From JAKFWI01 sp031398975 (GTDB taxonomy: Bacteria; Pseudomonadota; Alphaproteobacteria; Caulobacterales; Aquidulcibacteraceae), in NCBI GenBank assembly GCA_031398975.1, contig JANNOI010000049.1, positions 28,830 to 92,829 on the forward strand: 64,000 nucleotides of DNA. Reading direction: 5' to 3'. Shown piece after piece: positions 35,288 through 43,133 of this stretch. The first letter of the stretch is position 1. Each line of letters opens with the position of its first letter. Both the position numbers and the translations under genes were made by a program. The notes beneath the pieces are model-generated. The model made no database searches. It was not told the origin of the DNA and worked only from the letters and a program-made list of their open reading frames with translations.

Positions 35288-36441
35288 TGGCCGTCGCCGA
35301 TACTCCCTCCGCCGGAGCCCAACCGCGCGGAACCGATATCACCGTCCAGCCGCCGGGCCTGCGCCTGCGGAAATTCTGGGACGCGACCTTCGTGTTCTGG
35401 GGCGTGCTCGCCACGACGCTCGGCCTATTGGTGCTGGGCGCGCTCGTGTTTGATTTGGCCGTCGACGGCGGCGGGCGCCTGGGCGCGCAATTCTTTTTGT
35501 CCTTCCCGTCCCGGGAGGCGGAGAATGCGGGGATCCTCTCGGCGTGGGTGGGCTCGCTCCTGGTGATCTTGACCACCGCGGTGCTGGCGCTGCCGATCGG
35601 CGTCGCGGCCGGGCTCTATCTCGAGGAATACGCCGCCAAGAATTTCATCACGGACGGGATCGAGATCACGGTCAACAATCTTGCCGGCGTGCCGTCCATC
35701 ATCTACGGCCTGCTCGCGCTCGGCCTGTTCATCTACCAATTCCAGCTCGGCCAGAGCATCCTCACCGCCGGGCTGACGCTGGCGCTCCTGATCCTGCCGA
35801 TCATCATCGTGGCTACCCGCGAGGCGATCCGCGGCGTGCCCCAGGGGATACGGGACGCAGCGCTCGCGCTCGGCGCCACCAAATGGCAAACGACGTCCCA
35901 CCACGTCCTGCCCTATTCCATGCCCGGCGTGCTCACCGGCGCCATTATCGGCCTGTCGCGCGCGCTGGGCGAGACCGCCCCGCTGATCACGATCGGCGCG
36001 CTGACCTTCATCGCCTTCCTGCCCATCAAGATGCCGGGCGACCCCGCATTCCTCGAAATCGGCCAGTACAGCGCCGATGGCGAATTGCTGAACCCCGACG
36101 CGGTGGAGAAGGTCACCGTTCCGAGCGGCGGAACGGCCGTGCTGGCGGACGGCACGAGCCAGGATATTCCCCCGGGCGCGACGATCGAAGTCCCCGCCGG
36201 CTCCTCGATCGAGACCAAAGCCACGCTTCTCGACGCCGTGCAATCCTGGGCGCCGTGGAGCTGGCTGATGGAAAGCTTCACCGTCATGCCGATCCAGATG
36301 TTCAACTGGACGTCGCGGCCGGAAGAAGCGTTCCGCGTCAACGCCGCGGCCGCGGGCCTGGTGCTGCTGGGCATCACGCTGCTGATGAACGGCACGGCGA
36401 TCTATGTGCGCTACCGCCTCCGGCGCTCGATCCGCTGGTAA
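35287..36441 (+). CDS. pstA: phosphate ABC transporter permease PstA, with a periplasmic insertion
   Basis: A 384-residue permease, about 80-100 residues longer than a typical PstA. Six TM helices and the EAA-like loop (PQGIRDAALALGATKWQTTSHHVLPYSMPG) are clear. Between the last two helices, roughly residues 245-320, lies an extra segment with VTVPSGGTAVLADGTS and IEVPAGSSIETK, beta-rich and probably a small periplasmic domain. ATG 35287 overlaps the pstC stop as TGATG. No pstB follows; the ATPase must be encoded elsewhere. Confidence 0.92.
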   Translation: MAVADTPSAGAQPRGTDITVQPPGLRLRKFWDATFVFWGVLATTLGLLVLGALVFDLAVDGGGRLGAQFFLSFPSREAENAGILSAWVGSLLVILTTAVLALPIGVAAGLYLEEYAAKNFITDGIEITVNNLAGVPSIIYGLLALGLFIYQFQLGQSILTAGLTLALLILPIIIVATREAIRGVPQGIRDAALALGATKWQTTSHHVLPYSMPGVLTGAIIGLSRALGETAPLITIGALTFIAFLPIKMPGDPAFLEIGQYSADGELLNPDAVEKVTVPSGGTAVLADGTSQDIPPGATIEVPAGSSIETKATLLDAVQSWAPWSWLMESFTVMPIQMFNWTSRPEEAFRVNAAAAGLVLLGITLLMNGTAIYVRYRLRRSIRW

Positions 36442-36473
36442 TTCGCGCGGGCGGCCGTTCCAGGCGCGGCGTG

Positions 36474-37598
36474 CTAGGTCAAGGCGGCGCGGCGGCGGCG
36501 GCGCAGGCGCAGGCGCCGCCAGAAACGCTTTTTCTCGGGCTTGGGCAAAGGCTGCAGGTTGCGGCGGAACTCTTCCGCGCAGGCGCGCCAAGAGAAAAGC
36601 TCGGCATGGGCGCGCGCCCGCTCGCGCGAGAGCGAAAGCGCCTCAAGGCACGCCGCGCGCAGATCGGTGTTCACCGCGCCCGCGCCGGTGCCGGGCAGGA
36701 TGTCCTTCGGCCCCGGGGCCACGAAGGCCGCCACCGGCGTGCCGCTGGCCAGCGCTTCCAGGATCACGAGGCCGAACGTGTCGGTGAAGCTCGGGAACAC
36801 GAACACGTCCGCATCCGCATAGCAGCGCGCCAGATCCTCCCCGAAGCGGGAGCCCAGGAACACCGCGCCCGGATAAGCCTCCTGCAGCCCCGCCCGCGCC
36901 GGCCCATCGCCCACCACCACTTTCGAGCCCGGCAGATCGAGCCCGAGGAACGCCTCGATATTCTTTTCCACCGACACCCGCCCGACATAAGCGAACACCG
37001 GACGGGCCAAGTCCTTGTAGAGGCCCCCGTCGAGGCCGCGCTTGGCGGGGTGGAACGCCTCAGTGTCCACGCCCCGGCTCCAGGCGGTCACGTTCTTGAA
37101 GCCGCGGCCCTTCAGCAGCTCCATCATGGTGGGCGTGGCCACCATGACGCGCCCGGATTTGTCGTGGAAGGCGTGCATGTAGCGGTAGCCGGCCCAGAGC
37201 GGGATCCACGGGAAGCGGGCGGTGACGTATTCCGGGAATTGGGTGTGGTAGCTCGTCGTGAACGGGAATTTGTGCTTGAGGCAGATGGCGCGCGCATCCC
37301 AGCCCAGCGTGCCCTCGGTCGCCAGATGCACCGCGTCGGGCGCGAACGCCAGGAACCGCTCCTCCACGTCCGCGCGCGCGTTCAGCGCCAGGCGGATCTC
37401 GCTATAGGTGATCAGCGGCACCGTCTTGTAGCCGTCGCTGGGGGCCACGACCTCCACCTCGCAGCCCATGGCGCGCAATTCGCCCACGACGCGCGAAAGC
37501 GTGCGCACGACGCCGTTCACCTGCGGCTCCCAGGCGTCGGTCACCAGCATGATGCGCTTGGGGTCTTCGTCGGGGGCGGCGGGGACGGGTTCGGTCAT
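36474..37598 (-). CDS. glycosyltransferase family 4 (MgtA/SqdX/PimB-like)
   Basis: A 374-residue GT-B glycosyltransferase. VTDAWEPQVNGVVRTL near residues 18-33, FPFTTSYHTQFPEY, YVGRVSVEKNIEAFLGLDLP and, in the C lobe, FPSFTDTFGLVILEALASGTPVAAF are typical of the group that includes SqdX/MgtA/PimB-type glycolipid synthases. It is convergent with pstA. In related bacteria such enzymes make glycolipids when phosphate is scarce, but substrate and induction are unproven here. Start 37598 fits the first beta strand. Confidence 0.85.
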   Translation of the reverse strand: MTEPVPAAPDEDPKRIMLVTDAWEPQVNGVVRTLSRVVGELRAMGCEVEVVAPSDGYKTVPLITYSEIRLALNARADVEERFLAFAPDAVHLATEGTLGWDARAICLKHKFPFTTSYHTQFPEYVTARFPWIPLWAGYRYMHAFHDKSGRVMVATPTMMELLKGRGFKNVTAWSRGVDTEAFHPAKRGLDGGLYKDLARPVFAYVGRVSVEKNIEAFLGLDLPGSKVVVGDGPARAGLQEAYPGAVFLGSRFGEDLARCYADADVFVFPSFTDTFGLVILEALASGTPVAAFVAPGPKDILPGTGAGAVNTDLRAACLEALSLSRERARAHAELFSWRACAEEFRRNLQPLPKPEKKRFWRRLRLRRRRRAALT

Positions 37599-37680
37599 GG
37601 GAGGCTGCTTAGCGGAAATCGCGGGCCCCGCCAGCGCGCTTGCGGCGGATCGGAAATACGCCGCAGCCGCGGGCGAAACC

Positions 37681-38145
37681 TCATTCCAGCCCGGGCAGCG
37701 CCCGTCCGGGCTTCCAGCCCGCCGGCGCCAGGGTGAAACCGGCGAAGGAAAAGCCGGGGGTGACCACGCACGAGACGAGCGTCCAGGCCCCCAGGCTCTC
37801 CGCGCTCTGCCACGCATGGGCGGGGACAAGCGCTTGGGGTTCGTGGCCGGCCAGCACGTTGGGGCCTAAGCGAATAATGGTGGTGGCGACGGCGTCCTCG
37901 GATACGGAAAGGCATAAAGGCGCGCCCGCGTGCCACAGCCAGAGCTCGGCGGCGTCCACCATATGCCAGTGCGAGTATTCCCCGGCCTGGAGCAGGTAAT
38001 AGATGGCGGTGGCGCGGCCGCGCGCGGCGGCGCTGGCGCCGGCGTCTGCGTCGCGGAAGGTCTCGCGATAATGGCCGCCCTCGGGATGGGGCGTGAGGCC
38101 GAGGCGGGCGATGATCTCGGCGGCGTCATGCGCATCGATTGTCAC
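37681..38145 (-). CDS. cupin protein of the DUF985 family
   Basis: A 154-residue cupin: IIARLGLTPHPEGGHYRETFRD opens the domain, YYLLQAGEYSHWHMVDAAELWLWHAG and VVTPGFSFAGFTLA complete it, as in YML079w-like DUF985 proteins, which bind a metal or sugar-like ligand. The GTG at 38145 overlaps the gloB stop as GTGA and is chosen as start; a longer frame runs through gloB. Function unknown. Confidence 0.85.
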   Translation of the reverse strand: MTIDAHDAAEIIARLGLTPHPEGGHYRETFRDADAGASAAARGRATAIYYLLQAGEYSHWHMVDAAELWLWHAGAPLCLSVSEDAVATTIIRLGPNVLAGHEPQALVPAHAWQSAESLGAWTLVSCVVTPGFSFAGFTLAPAGWKPGRALPGLE

Positions 38146-38897
38146 CGGAAAGCGTCCTTGCGGGCGCGAATGTCGGCGAAGGCCTGCCAGTCGGCCGCGG
38201 CCTCGCTTTGCGTCTTCAGCGCTGGCGCGCGCAGGAACGGGTTGGTCGCCTTCTCGGCGGCGAGCGTCGTGGGCACCGTGGGCAGGCCCGCCGCGCGCAG
38301 CCGCGCAACCTCCGCCGCGCGCGCCTGCAGGGCGGGATTGTCGGGATCGACGCTCAGCGCGAAGCGCGCATTCGCGGCGGTGTATTCGTGGGCGCAATAG
38401 AGGCGCGTATCCTCGGGCAGGGCGGCGAGCTTTTGCAGGCTTTCCCACATCTGCGCCGGCGCGCCCTCGAACAGCCGCCCGCACCCCATCGAAAACAGCG
38501 TGTCCCCGACGAACGCCGCCGCCTGCCCCTCCAGCACGTAGGCGACGTGGCCAAGCGTGTGGCCGCCCACCTCCAGCACAAGCGCGCGCGTGGCGCCCAG
38601 CGTAACGACATCGCCCTCCAGTACTACCCGGTCCGGCGTCACGCCCGCCCGCTCGATCTCCGCCGGCCCCACGATCAGCGCGCCGGTGCGCGCCTTGATC
38701 GCAGCGTCCCCGCCCGCATGGTCGGCGTGCCAGTGGGTGTTCCAGATCTGGGTGATGCGCCAGCCGGCGGCGTCCGCCTCGGCGAGGATCGCTGCGGCGT
38801 CGGGCGTGTCGATCGCGGCGGTCTCCCCGCTTTCCTCGTCATGCAGCAGGAAGCCGTAATTATCGCTGAGGCAGGGGAATTGTCGGATCTGCGCCAT
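38142..38897 (-). CDS. gloB: hydroxyacylglutathione hydrolase (glyoxalase II)
   Basis: A 251-residue metallo-beta-lactamase-fold enzyme that hydrolyses S-D-lactoylglutathione in methylglyoxal detoxification. THWHADHAGGD carries the HxHxDH zinc motif (about residues 54-60), GGHTLGHVAYV, FVGDTLFSMGCGRLFEG and YCAHEYTAANARFAL are GloB-typical. Ends with a short C-terminal helical domain. It overlaps the cupin gene as GTGA and diverges from msrA. Confidence 0.95.
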   Translation of the reverse strand: MAQIRQFPCLSDNYGFLLHDEESGETAAIDTPDAAAILAEADAAGWRITQIWNTHWHADHAGGDAAIKARTGALIVGPAEIERAGVTPDRVVLEGDVVTLGATRALVLEVGGHTLGHVAYVLEGQAAAFVGDTLFSMGCGRLFEGAPAQMWESLQKLAALPEDTRLYCAHEYTAANARFALSVDPDNPALQARAAEVARLRAAGLPTVPTTLAAEKATNPFLRAPALKTQSEAAADWQAFADIRARKDAFR

Positions 38898-38966
38898 CCC
38901 GCATTGTCACAAAGAAGTGCGCGTTCGGGAATGGAATTTTACCCGCCACGAGCCATGTGCTGGCGG

Positions 38967-39542
38967 ATGAAAGCAGTTCTGGCGGCGCTTGTTGTTTTGT
39001 TGGGCTCCAGCGGGTGGGGGCAGGCCTGGGCGCGCACCGAAACCGCGGTGTTTGCGGGGGGCTGCTTTTGGTGTCTCGAGCGGGACATGGAGGGGCTTGC
39101 GGGCGTCGTGTCCGCGGAATCCGGCTATACTGGCGGCCGGGAGCGCAACCCGACCTATCGCCAGGTCTCTTTCGAGCAGACCGGCCATTACGAGGCGGTG
39201 CGGGTGCGCTTCGATCCAGACAAGATCAGCTATCGCGCCCTGGTGGACCGCTTCTGGACCTTCATCGATCCCACCGATTCCGGCGGCCAATTCTGCGACC
39301 GTGGCCCGAGCTACCGCACCGCCATCTTCGCCACCCCGACCCAGCAGGGCGAGGCGCAAGCCTCAAAAGCCGCCCTGAAGCAGCTGCGCGCGATCACGCC
39401 CATCCTGCCGGCCGAGACATTCTGGCCGGCCGAGGACTACCACCAGGATTACGCGAAGAAGAATCCGATCCGCTACAAACTCTACCGTACGAGCTGCGGC
39501 CGCGACGCGCGCCTGCGGGAGGTGTGGGGCGGGAAGCCGTAA
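38967..39542 (+). CDS. msrA: peptide methionine sulfoxide reductase A, exported
   Basis: A 191-residue MsrA that reduces Met-(S)-sulfoxide in proteins. Catalytic Cys33 is in GGCFWC; SGYTGG, NPTYRQVSFEQTGHYEAVRVRFDP, QFCDRGPSYRTAIF and the C-terminal EDYHQDY are family features. An N-terminal hydrophobic leader (MKAVLAALVVLLGSSGWGQAWA) suggests export to the periplasm. ATG 38967 is preferred; an ATG four codons upstream is possible. Confidence 0.92.
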   Translation: MKAVLAALVVLLGSSGWGQAWARTETAVFAGGCFWCLERDMEGLAGVVSAESGYTGGRERNPTYRQVSFEQTGHYEAVRVRFDPDKISYRALVDRFWTFIDPTDSGGQFCDRGPSYRTAIFATPTQQGEAQASKAALKQLRAITPILPAETFWPAEDYHQDYAKKNPIRYKLYRTSCGRDARLREVWGGKP

Positions 39543-39544
39543 AG

Positions 39545-39886
39545 TCAGGCCGATTTGCGCAGCGTGCTTCGGTTCAAAATGGGGGTCTGGCTCTTCAGCA
39601 GATCCTGTTCGATGAAGATGCGCTTGGAGGGATCGGCCACGACGATCAGGTGGATCTCCGCCGCGCCGAGCGCTTGGGCGGCGCCCCACATGTCGTGGCG
39701 TCCGAGGCTCTCGTGGAAGGAATGCGTGCTGGCGGCGAACAGCGACACCGGCCCCCCTGCCTCCATCGTCGGGTAATCGCCGGGCTTCACGAACATGTAC
39801 ACCCCGCCCACCGGCTCCCACGCCCGCTTGGAGCGCGCCACGTCGAAATCGTACCAGCGCCCGCTGGCGCCTTGCCAAGAGAACAT
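39545..39886 (-). CDS. small protein resembling a diverged GIY-YIG domain
   Basis: A 113-residue protein: FSWQGASGRWYDFDVARSK, a VYMFVKPGD strand (the GIY position), then HDMWGAAQALGAAEIHLIVVADPSKRIFIEQDLLKSQTPILNR. The end pattern (Glu in IEQDLL, Asn in PILNR) and order resemble GIY-YIG-like proteins of phages and alphaproteobacteria, but the YIG/Arg catalytic positions are not preserved. ATG 39886 has GGAG 11 bases upstream. Convergent with msrA (2-bp gap). Assignment is tentative. Confidence 0.5.
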   Translation of the reverse strand: MFSWQGASGRWYDFDVARSKRAWEPVGGVYMFVKPGDYPTMEAGGPVSLFAASTHSFHESLGRHDMWGAAQALGAAEIHLIVVADPSKRIFIEQDLLKSQTPILNRSTLRKSA

Positions 39887-40020
39887 CAAGTCCGGGCTCC
39901 TTTCGCCGCCGGCTGCGCCCGCAGCCCCCACCGCCTAGATATAGAATGAGTCGTTCCCGCGCAGGAGCGGGGGTCACGCTCCTTCACAGCAGCGTCACAC
40001 ATCCTCACAGCGCCAACGGC

Positions 40021-40827
40021 TTAAGCCCCAGGATCCCAGCGCACGGCGTCCGCGTCCGCGGCCTCGAAGAACGGGACCCAGAAGGTGCGCCGCGCAGCGC
40101 TCTGGCGGTCGCTCTGGTCCGGCCGGTCGAGCGGGACGACGCGCACGTGAACGCCCGAAAGGTCCGGCGGGCCCCGGTCGTCCTGCGCGGTGAAAGCGGC
40201 GAAGTCGCTCGCGTCCGTATAGAGGCTGAAGCCGCCGGACGTGTGCTCCAGCAGGTCGGAGATGAGGACCAGCCGGCGCTCCGGTATGGCGGGTGCGAAA
40301 TCGGGGTCGCCGGCCAAAGCGTGCAGGGCGGCGACGATGGGGGAGGCGCTCGAGCGCCCCCCGGATTCCGCGCTGCGCACGGCGCGCTGCAGCGCCTCCC
40401 CGAACTGCTCCTCCCAGAGCTTCTGGGCGAGGGCTGCGTTCTCGAACAGCGGGTTTGCGGCGCGCCCGTCGCGGGGCAGGCATTTGGAGAACACAAGGCG
40501 CGGCTCCTGCGGGGCGTCCGCGCGCACCGCGGCCAGCGTCAGCCGGTCGTAGGGGGAAAGGCGCAGCCGCTCGCCCTCCACGGCCGCGCGCACGCGCTTT
40601 TTGTGGCGCGGGGCCAGGGTGTCGGTGGCGTCGACTAGGATCAGGGTATGGGCGCGCACCGGGGCGTCCGTGCGGCACAGGGTTTCGGGGTCGAGCGGGG
40701 GCGGGCGCAGGGCCAGCCCGGCGGCGGCGGCCCCGGCCAAGGCCACGAACAGCGCAGCGATCAGCCCATAGCCCAGCGCATCCTTGCGCGCGCGCACGCC
40801 GCGCCGCGGGCGGTAGCGCGGCTTCAA
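40021..40827 (-). CDS. membrane-anchored VWA-like protein, uncharacterised
   Basis: A 268-residue protein with one TM helix (about residues 20-41), then a Rossmann-like alpha/beta domain with VWA character: LILVDATDTLAP (a MIDAS-like DxT/S start, not a full DxSxS), SPYDRLTLAAV and RRLVLISDLLEHT. Two cysteines flank. It overlaps the upstream gene as ATGA, so the pair is probably one operon. Neither member is assigned to a known system. Confidence 0.65.
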   Translation of the reverse strand: MKPRYRPRRGVRARKDALGYGLIAALFVALAGAAAAGLALRPPPLDPETLCRTDAPVRAHTLILVDATDTLAPRHKKRVRAAVEGERLRLSPYDRLTLAAVRADAPQEPRLVFSKCLPRDGRAANPLFENAALAQKLWEEQFGEALQRAVRSAESGGRSSASPIVAALHALAGDPDFAPAIPERRLVLISDLLEHTSGGFSLYTDASDFAAFTAQDDRGPPDLSGVHVRVVPLDRPDQSDRQSAARRTFWVPFFEAADADAVRWDPGA

Positions 40828-42155
40828 GCCTCCGTCCCGCCTTGTTCCAAGCGGGCGGAGATCGATTCGAGCTCCTGCGACCGCGCTTCGAGCCGGGCGG
40901 CGGCGAGCGACTGCGCCTCGACGAGGGCGGCTTCGGCCGCCAGAACGAGGCCCGCGGCGCGGGCGAGCGCGTCCGGCGGGTCGGGCGGGGGCGGCAGGGG
41001 ATCGTCGAAATAGGGGGGCGGGGGCCCGGTGCGCGCCGCCCGGTTTTCGCGCCGGTACAGCGCGATAGCCGCGTTCCCCGCTTCCGCGGCCGAACGGGCG
41101 GCGGAATCGAGGTCTACGCTCTCGCCGGCGGCTTCGTCATAGGCCTCGCGCATGGCGCGCACGGCCTCGCGTGCGCTCTCCAGGGCGTCCGCGATGGCGG
41201 CCTGGGCGGTGTCCAGCGCCTCTTCCAACGCGCCGCGCGTCAGCGCGCGCTGTTCGGACAGGGCCTCCTCCGCTCCCTCCTTTGCGCGCGCCATCTTGCC
41301 GTAATCGGGGTAGGGCTCGTCGAAACCCGAATAGCCCTTGAGCGCCGCGAACACCCAGGCTCCCGCGCCCAGCATCAGCAGGATCACCGCCTGCGGCTCG
41401 GCCAGGCCGAACAGGCGCGCCTCGTCCAGGCGCGCGATCGGGCCCGCCTCCAGCGCTCCGATCTGGTCCCGCCACACCGCCGCGAACGTGTTCAGCGCGA
41501 GCGCGAGGCCCAGGAAAAAGACGAACGCGCCATAGCCCGCAAGCCTGCGCCCGAGCGCCACGTGATGGGTATAGCGCAGCCCCAGAAATCCCGCGAGGAA
41601 GCCCAGCGCCACATTCGCCCCGGACAGGCCGAGCGCGGTGGCCGCCCCGCCCAGAAGCCCGCGCGCGTCGGTCTCGGCGAACAGGGTGGCGCTGAACACC
41701 GCTTCGAACCCGGCCGCGGCCAGCAGGAGCGCGCCTTGCAGGATCGGCGAGTCCGGGTAGTTCGCGGCGTGGCGCAGCCGGTGGGTGCGGCGGAAGCCGT
41801 CCAGCTCCTCGCGGGCGCGGGCGGCGCGGGCGCGCGCGAGGGCGAAATCGGGCCCGGCGCGCCCCTCGATCTGGCGCAGCGCGAGGCGCGCCTGCGTAAA
41901 CGGGCCCTCGAAATCGGCGGGCGGCGGAGCAAGGCGGCGCAGGCGCTGCTCGCAGGCCCGCGCGAGACCCGCCCGGGCGGCCTCGATCCGCTCGAGCGCG
42001 GAAGCGACCGCAGAGAGCACCTCCCGCTCGACCCCGCTCAGATCCTCCTCCTCCGCGCCCGGGCGCCCGCCCGCCGCATCGGCGCGCGCCCGCACCCGCA
42101 CCCGCAAGCGCTTGTCCAACACACCGAGATCGAGTTCGCCCGCGCGACCGCCCAT
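40824..42155 (-). CDS. coiled-coil/TM protein, uncharacterised
   Basis: A 443-residue protein with a charged N-terminal helical region (residues about 35-130, RLRRL, RARAAR), four TM segments near 135-270 (for example LGLSGANVALGFLAGFLGL and GAFVFFLGLALALNTFAAVW), and a long C-terminal helical region rich in Ala, Glu and Arg that could form a coiled coil. No enzymatic motif is recognised. Co-transcribed (ATGA) with the VWA-like gene. Confidence 0.62.
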   Translation of the reverse strand: MGGRAGELDLGVLDKRLRVRVRARADAAGGRPGAEEEDLSGVEREVLSAVASALERIEAARAGLARACEQRLRRLAPPPADFEGPFTQARLALRQIEGRAGPDFALARARAARAREELDGFRRTHRLRHAANYPDSPILQGALLLAAAGFEAVFSATLFAETDARGLLGGAATALGLSGANVALGFLAGFLGLRYTHHVALGRRLAGYGAFVFFLGLALALNTFAAVWRDQIGALEAGPIARLDEARLFGLAEPQAVILLMLGAGAWVFAALKGYSGFDEPYPDYGKMARAKEGAEEALSEQRALTRGALEEALDTAQAAIADALESAREAVRAMREAYDEAAGESVDLDSAARSAAEAGNAAIALYRRENRAARTGPPPPYFDDPLPPPPDPPDALARAAGLVLAAEAALVEAQSLAAARLEARSQELESISARLEQGGTEA

Positions 42156-42245
42156 GGCCTCACCGCCCCGTGGGCGAGCTTAAACCGCTCGCGCCGACCA
42201 CGCCAATCGTGCGAGAGAAGCCGCATTCTGTAACGGGGCGCATCA

Positions 42246-43022
42246 GTGGACGGCATCGACCTTCCCGCGACGCTTGAGCTCGCCGTGCGCGCCGCCAACG
42301 CCGCGGGCGCGGCGCTGAAGGCGCACCGGGAGGGCTGGTCGGGCATATCGGCGGTGATCGGGCGGGAGGTGAAGGTCGACGCCGACACCCGCGCCGAAGC
42401 GTTGATCCTCGATCTGCTGACCCGCGAAAGCCCCTATCCGATCCTGTCGGAGGAGGCGGGCTGGGTCGGCGGGGGCGCGCGCGATTGCGTCTGGGTGGTC
42501 GACCCCCTGGACGGCAGCGTCAATTACATCCGGGGCTATCCCCATTGCGCGGTCTCGATCGCGCTGCTGCAGGGGCGCACCCCGATCCTGGGCGTCGTCG
42601 ATTGCTTTCTGCTGGGGGAATGTTTCGTCGGCGCGGAGGGGCTTGGCGCGACGCTGAACGGGGCGCCGATCGCGGTTTCGGCGCTAGAGACCCCTGGGGC
42701 CGGCGTGCTCAATACCGGCATCCCCGCGCGCGCGCAGGCCGATGGCGCACACTTTGCGGCATTTATGCAGGAGATGCTGGCTTGGCGGAAGGTGCGCATG
42801 ATCGGCTCGGCCGCCGCTGCGCTCGCCTATGTCGCGGCCGGGCGGGCGGACGCCTACCAGGAAAGCGGGGCGATGCTGTGGGACGTGGCGGGGGGATGCG
42901 CGCTCGTGCGGGCGGCGGGCGGGGGCGTGGCGATCGAGGGGCCCGCGCTGGACGGCCCGTTATTGGTGCGCGCCGCGAATCCCGCCTTACTCTCAGCCAT
43001 GGGGCCTAAAAGCACCTCTTAA
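42246..43022 (+). CDS. inositol monophosphatase family protein
   Basis: A 258-residue Mg-dependent sugar-phosphate/nucleotide phosphatase of the IMPase/CysQ/HisN family. Motifs: ILSEEAG (metal Glu), WVVDPLDGSVNY (family DPLDGTxNF, residues about 82-93, Thr replaced by Ser) and WDVAGG. GTG 42246 is the start; the upstream frame offers no better one. Substrate unknown: inositol phosphate, PAP or histidinol phosphate are options. The next gene is a CapD-like dehydratase. Confidence 0.85.
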   Translation: MDGIDLPATLELAVRAANAAGAALKAHREGWSGISAVIGREVKVDADTRAEALILDLLTRESPYPILSEEAGWVGGGARDCVWVVDPLDGSVNYIRGYPHCAVSIALLQGRTPILGVVDCFLLGECFVGAEGLGATLNGAPIAVSALETPGAGVLNTGIPARAQADGAHFAAFMQEMLAWRKVRMIGSAAAALAYVAAGRADAYQESGAMLWDVAGGCALVRAAGGGVAIEGPALDGPLLVRAANPALLSAMGPKSTS

Positions 43023-43133
43023 CGATGGTGAAAGCTTGAACCTTAACGTGGCAGATGCGATGGCCTTCCGGTCCGAAGCTTGAGCGGCCTCGCCGAAATT
43101 CCTTTTGGGTGACGCCCTTATCGCGGGTGCGAA

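Noticed and set aside
35544..37736. A 730-codon open frame on the plus strand
   Set aside because: It runs through pstA in another frame and antisense to the GT4 gene; low-complexity Arg-rich protein.
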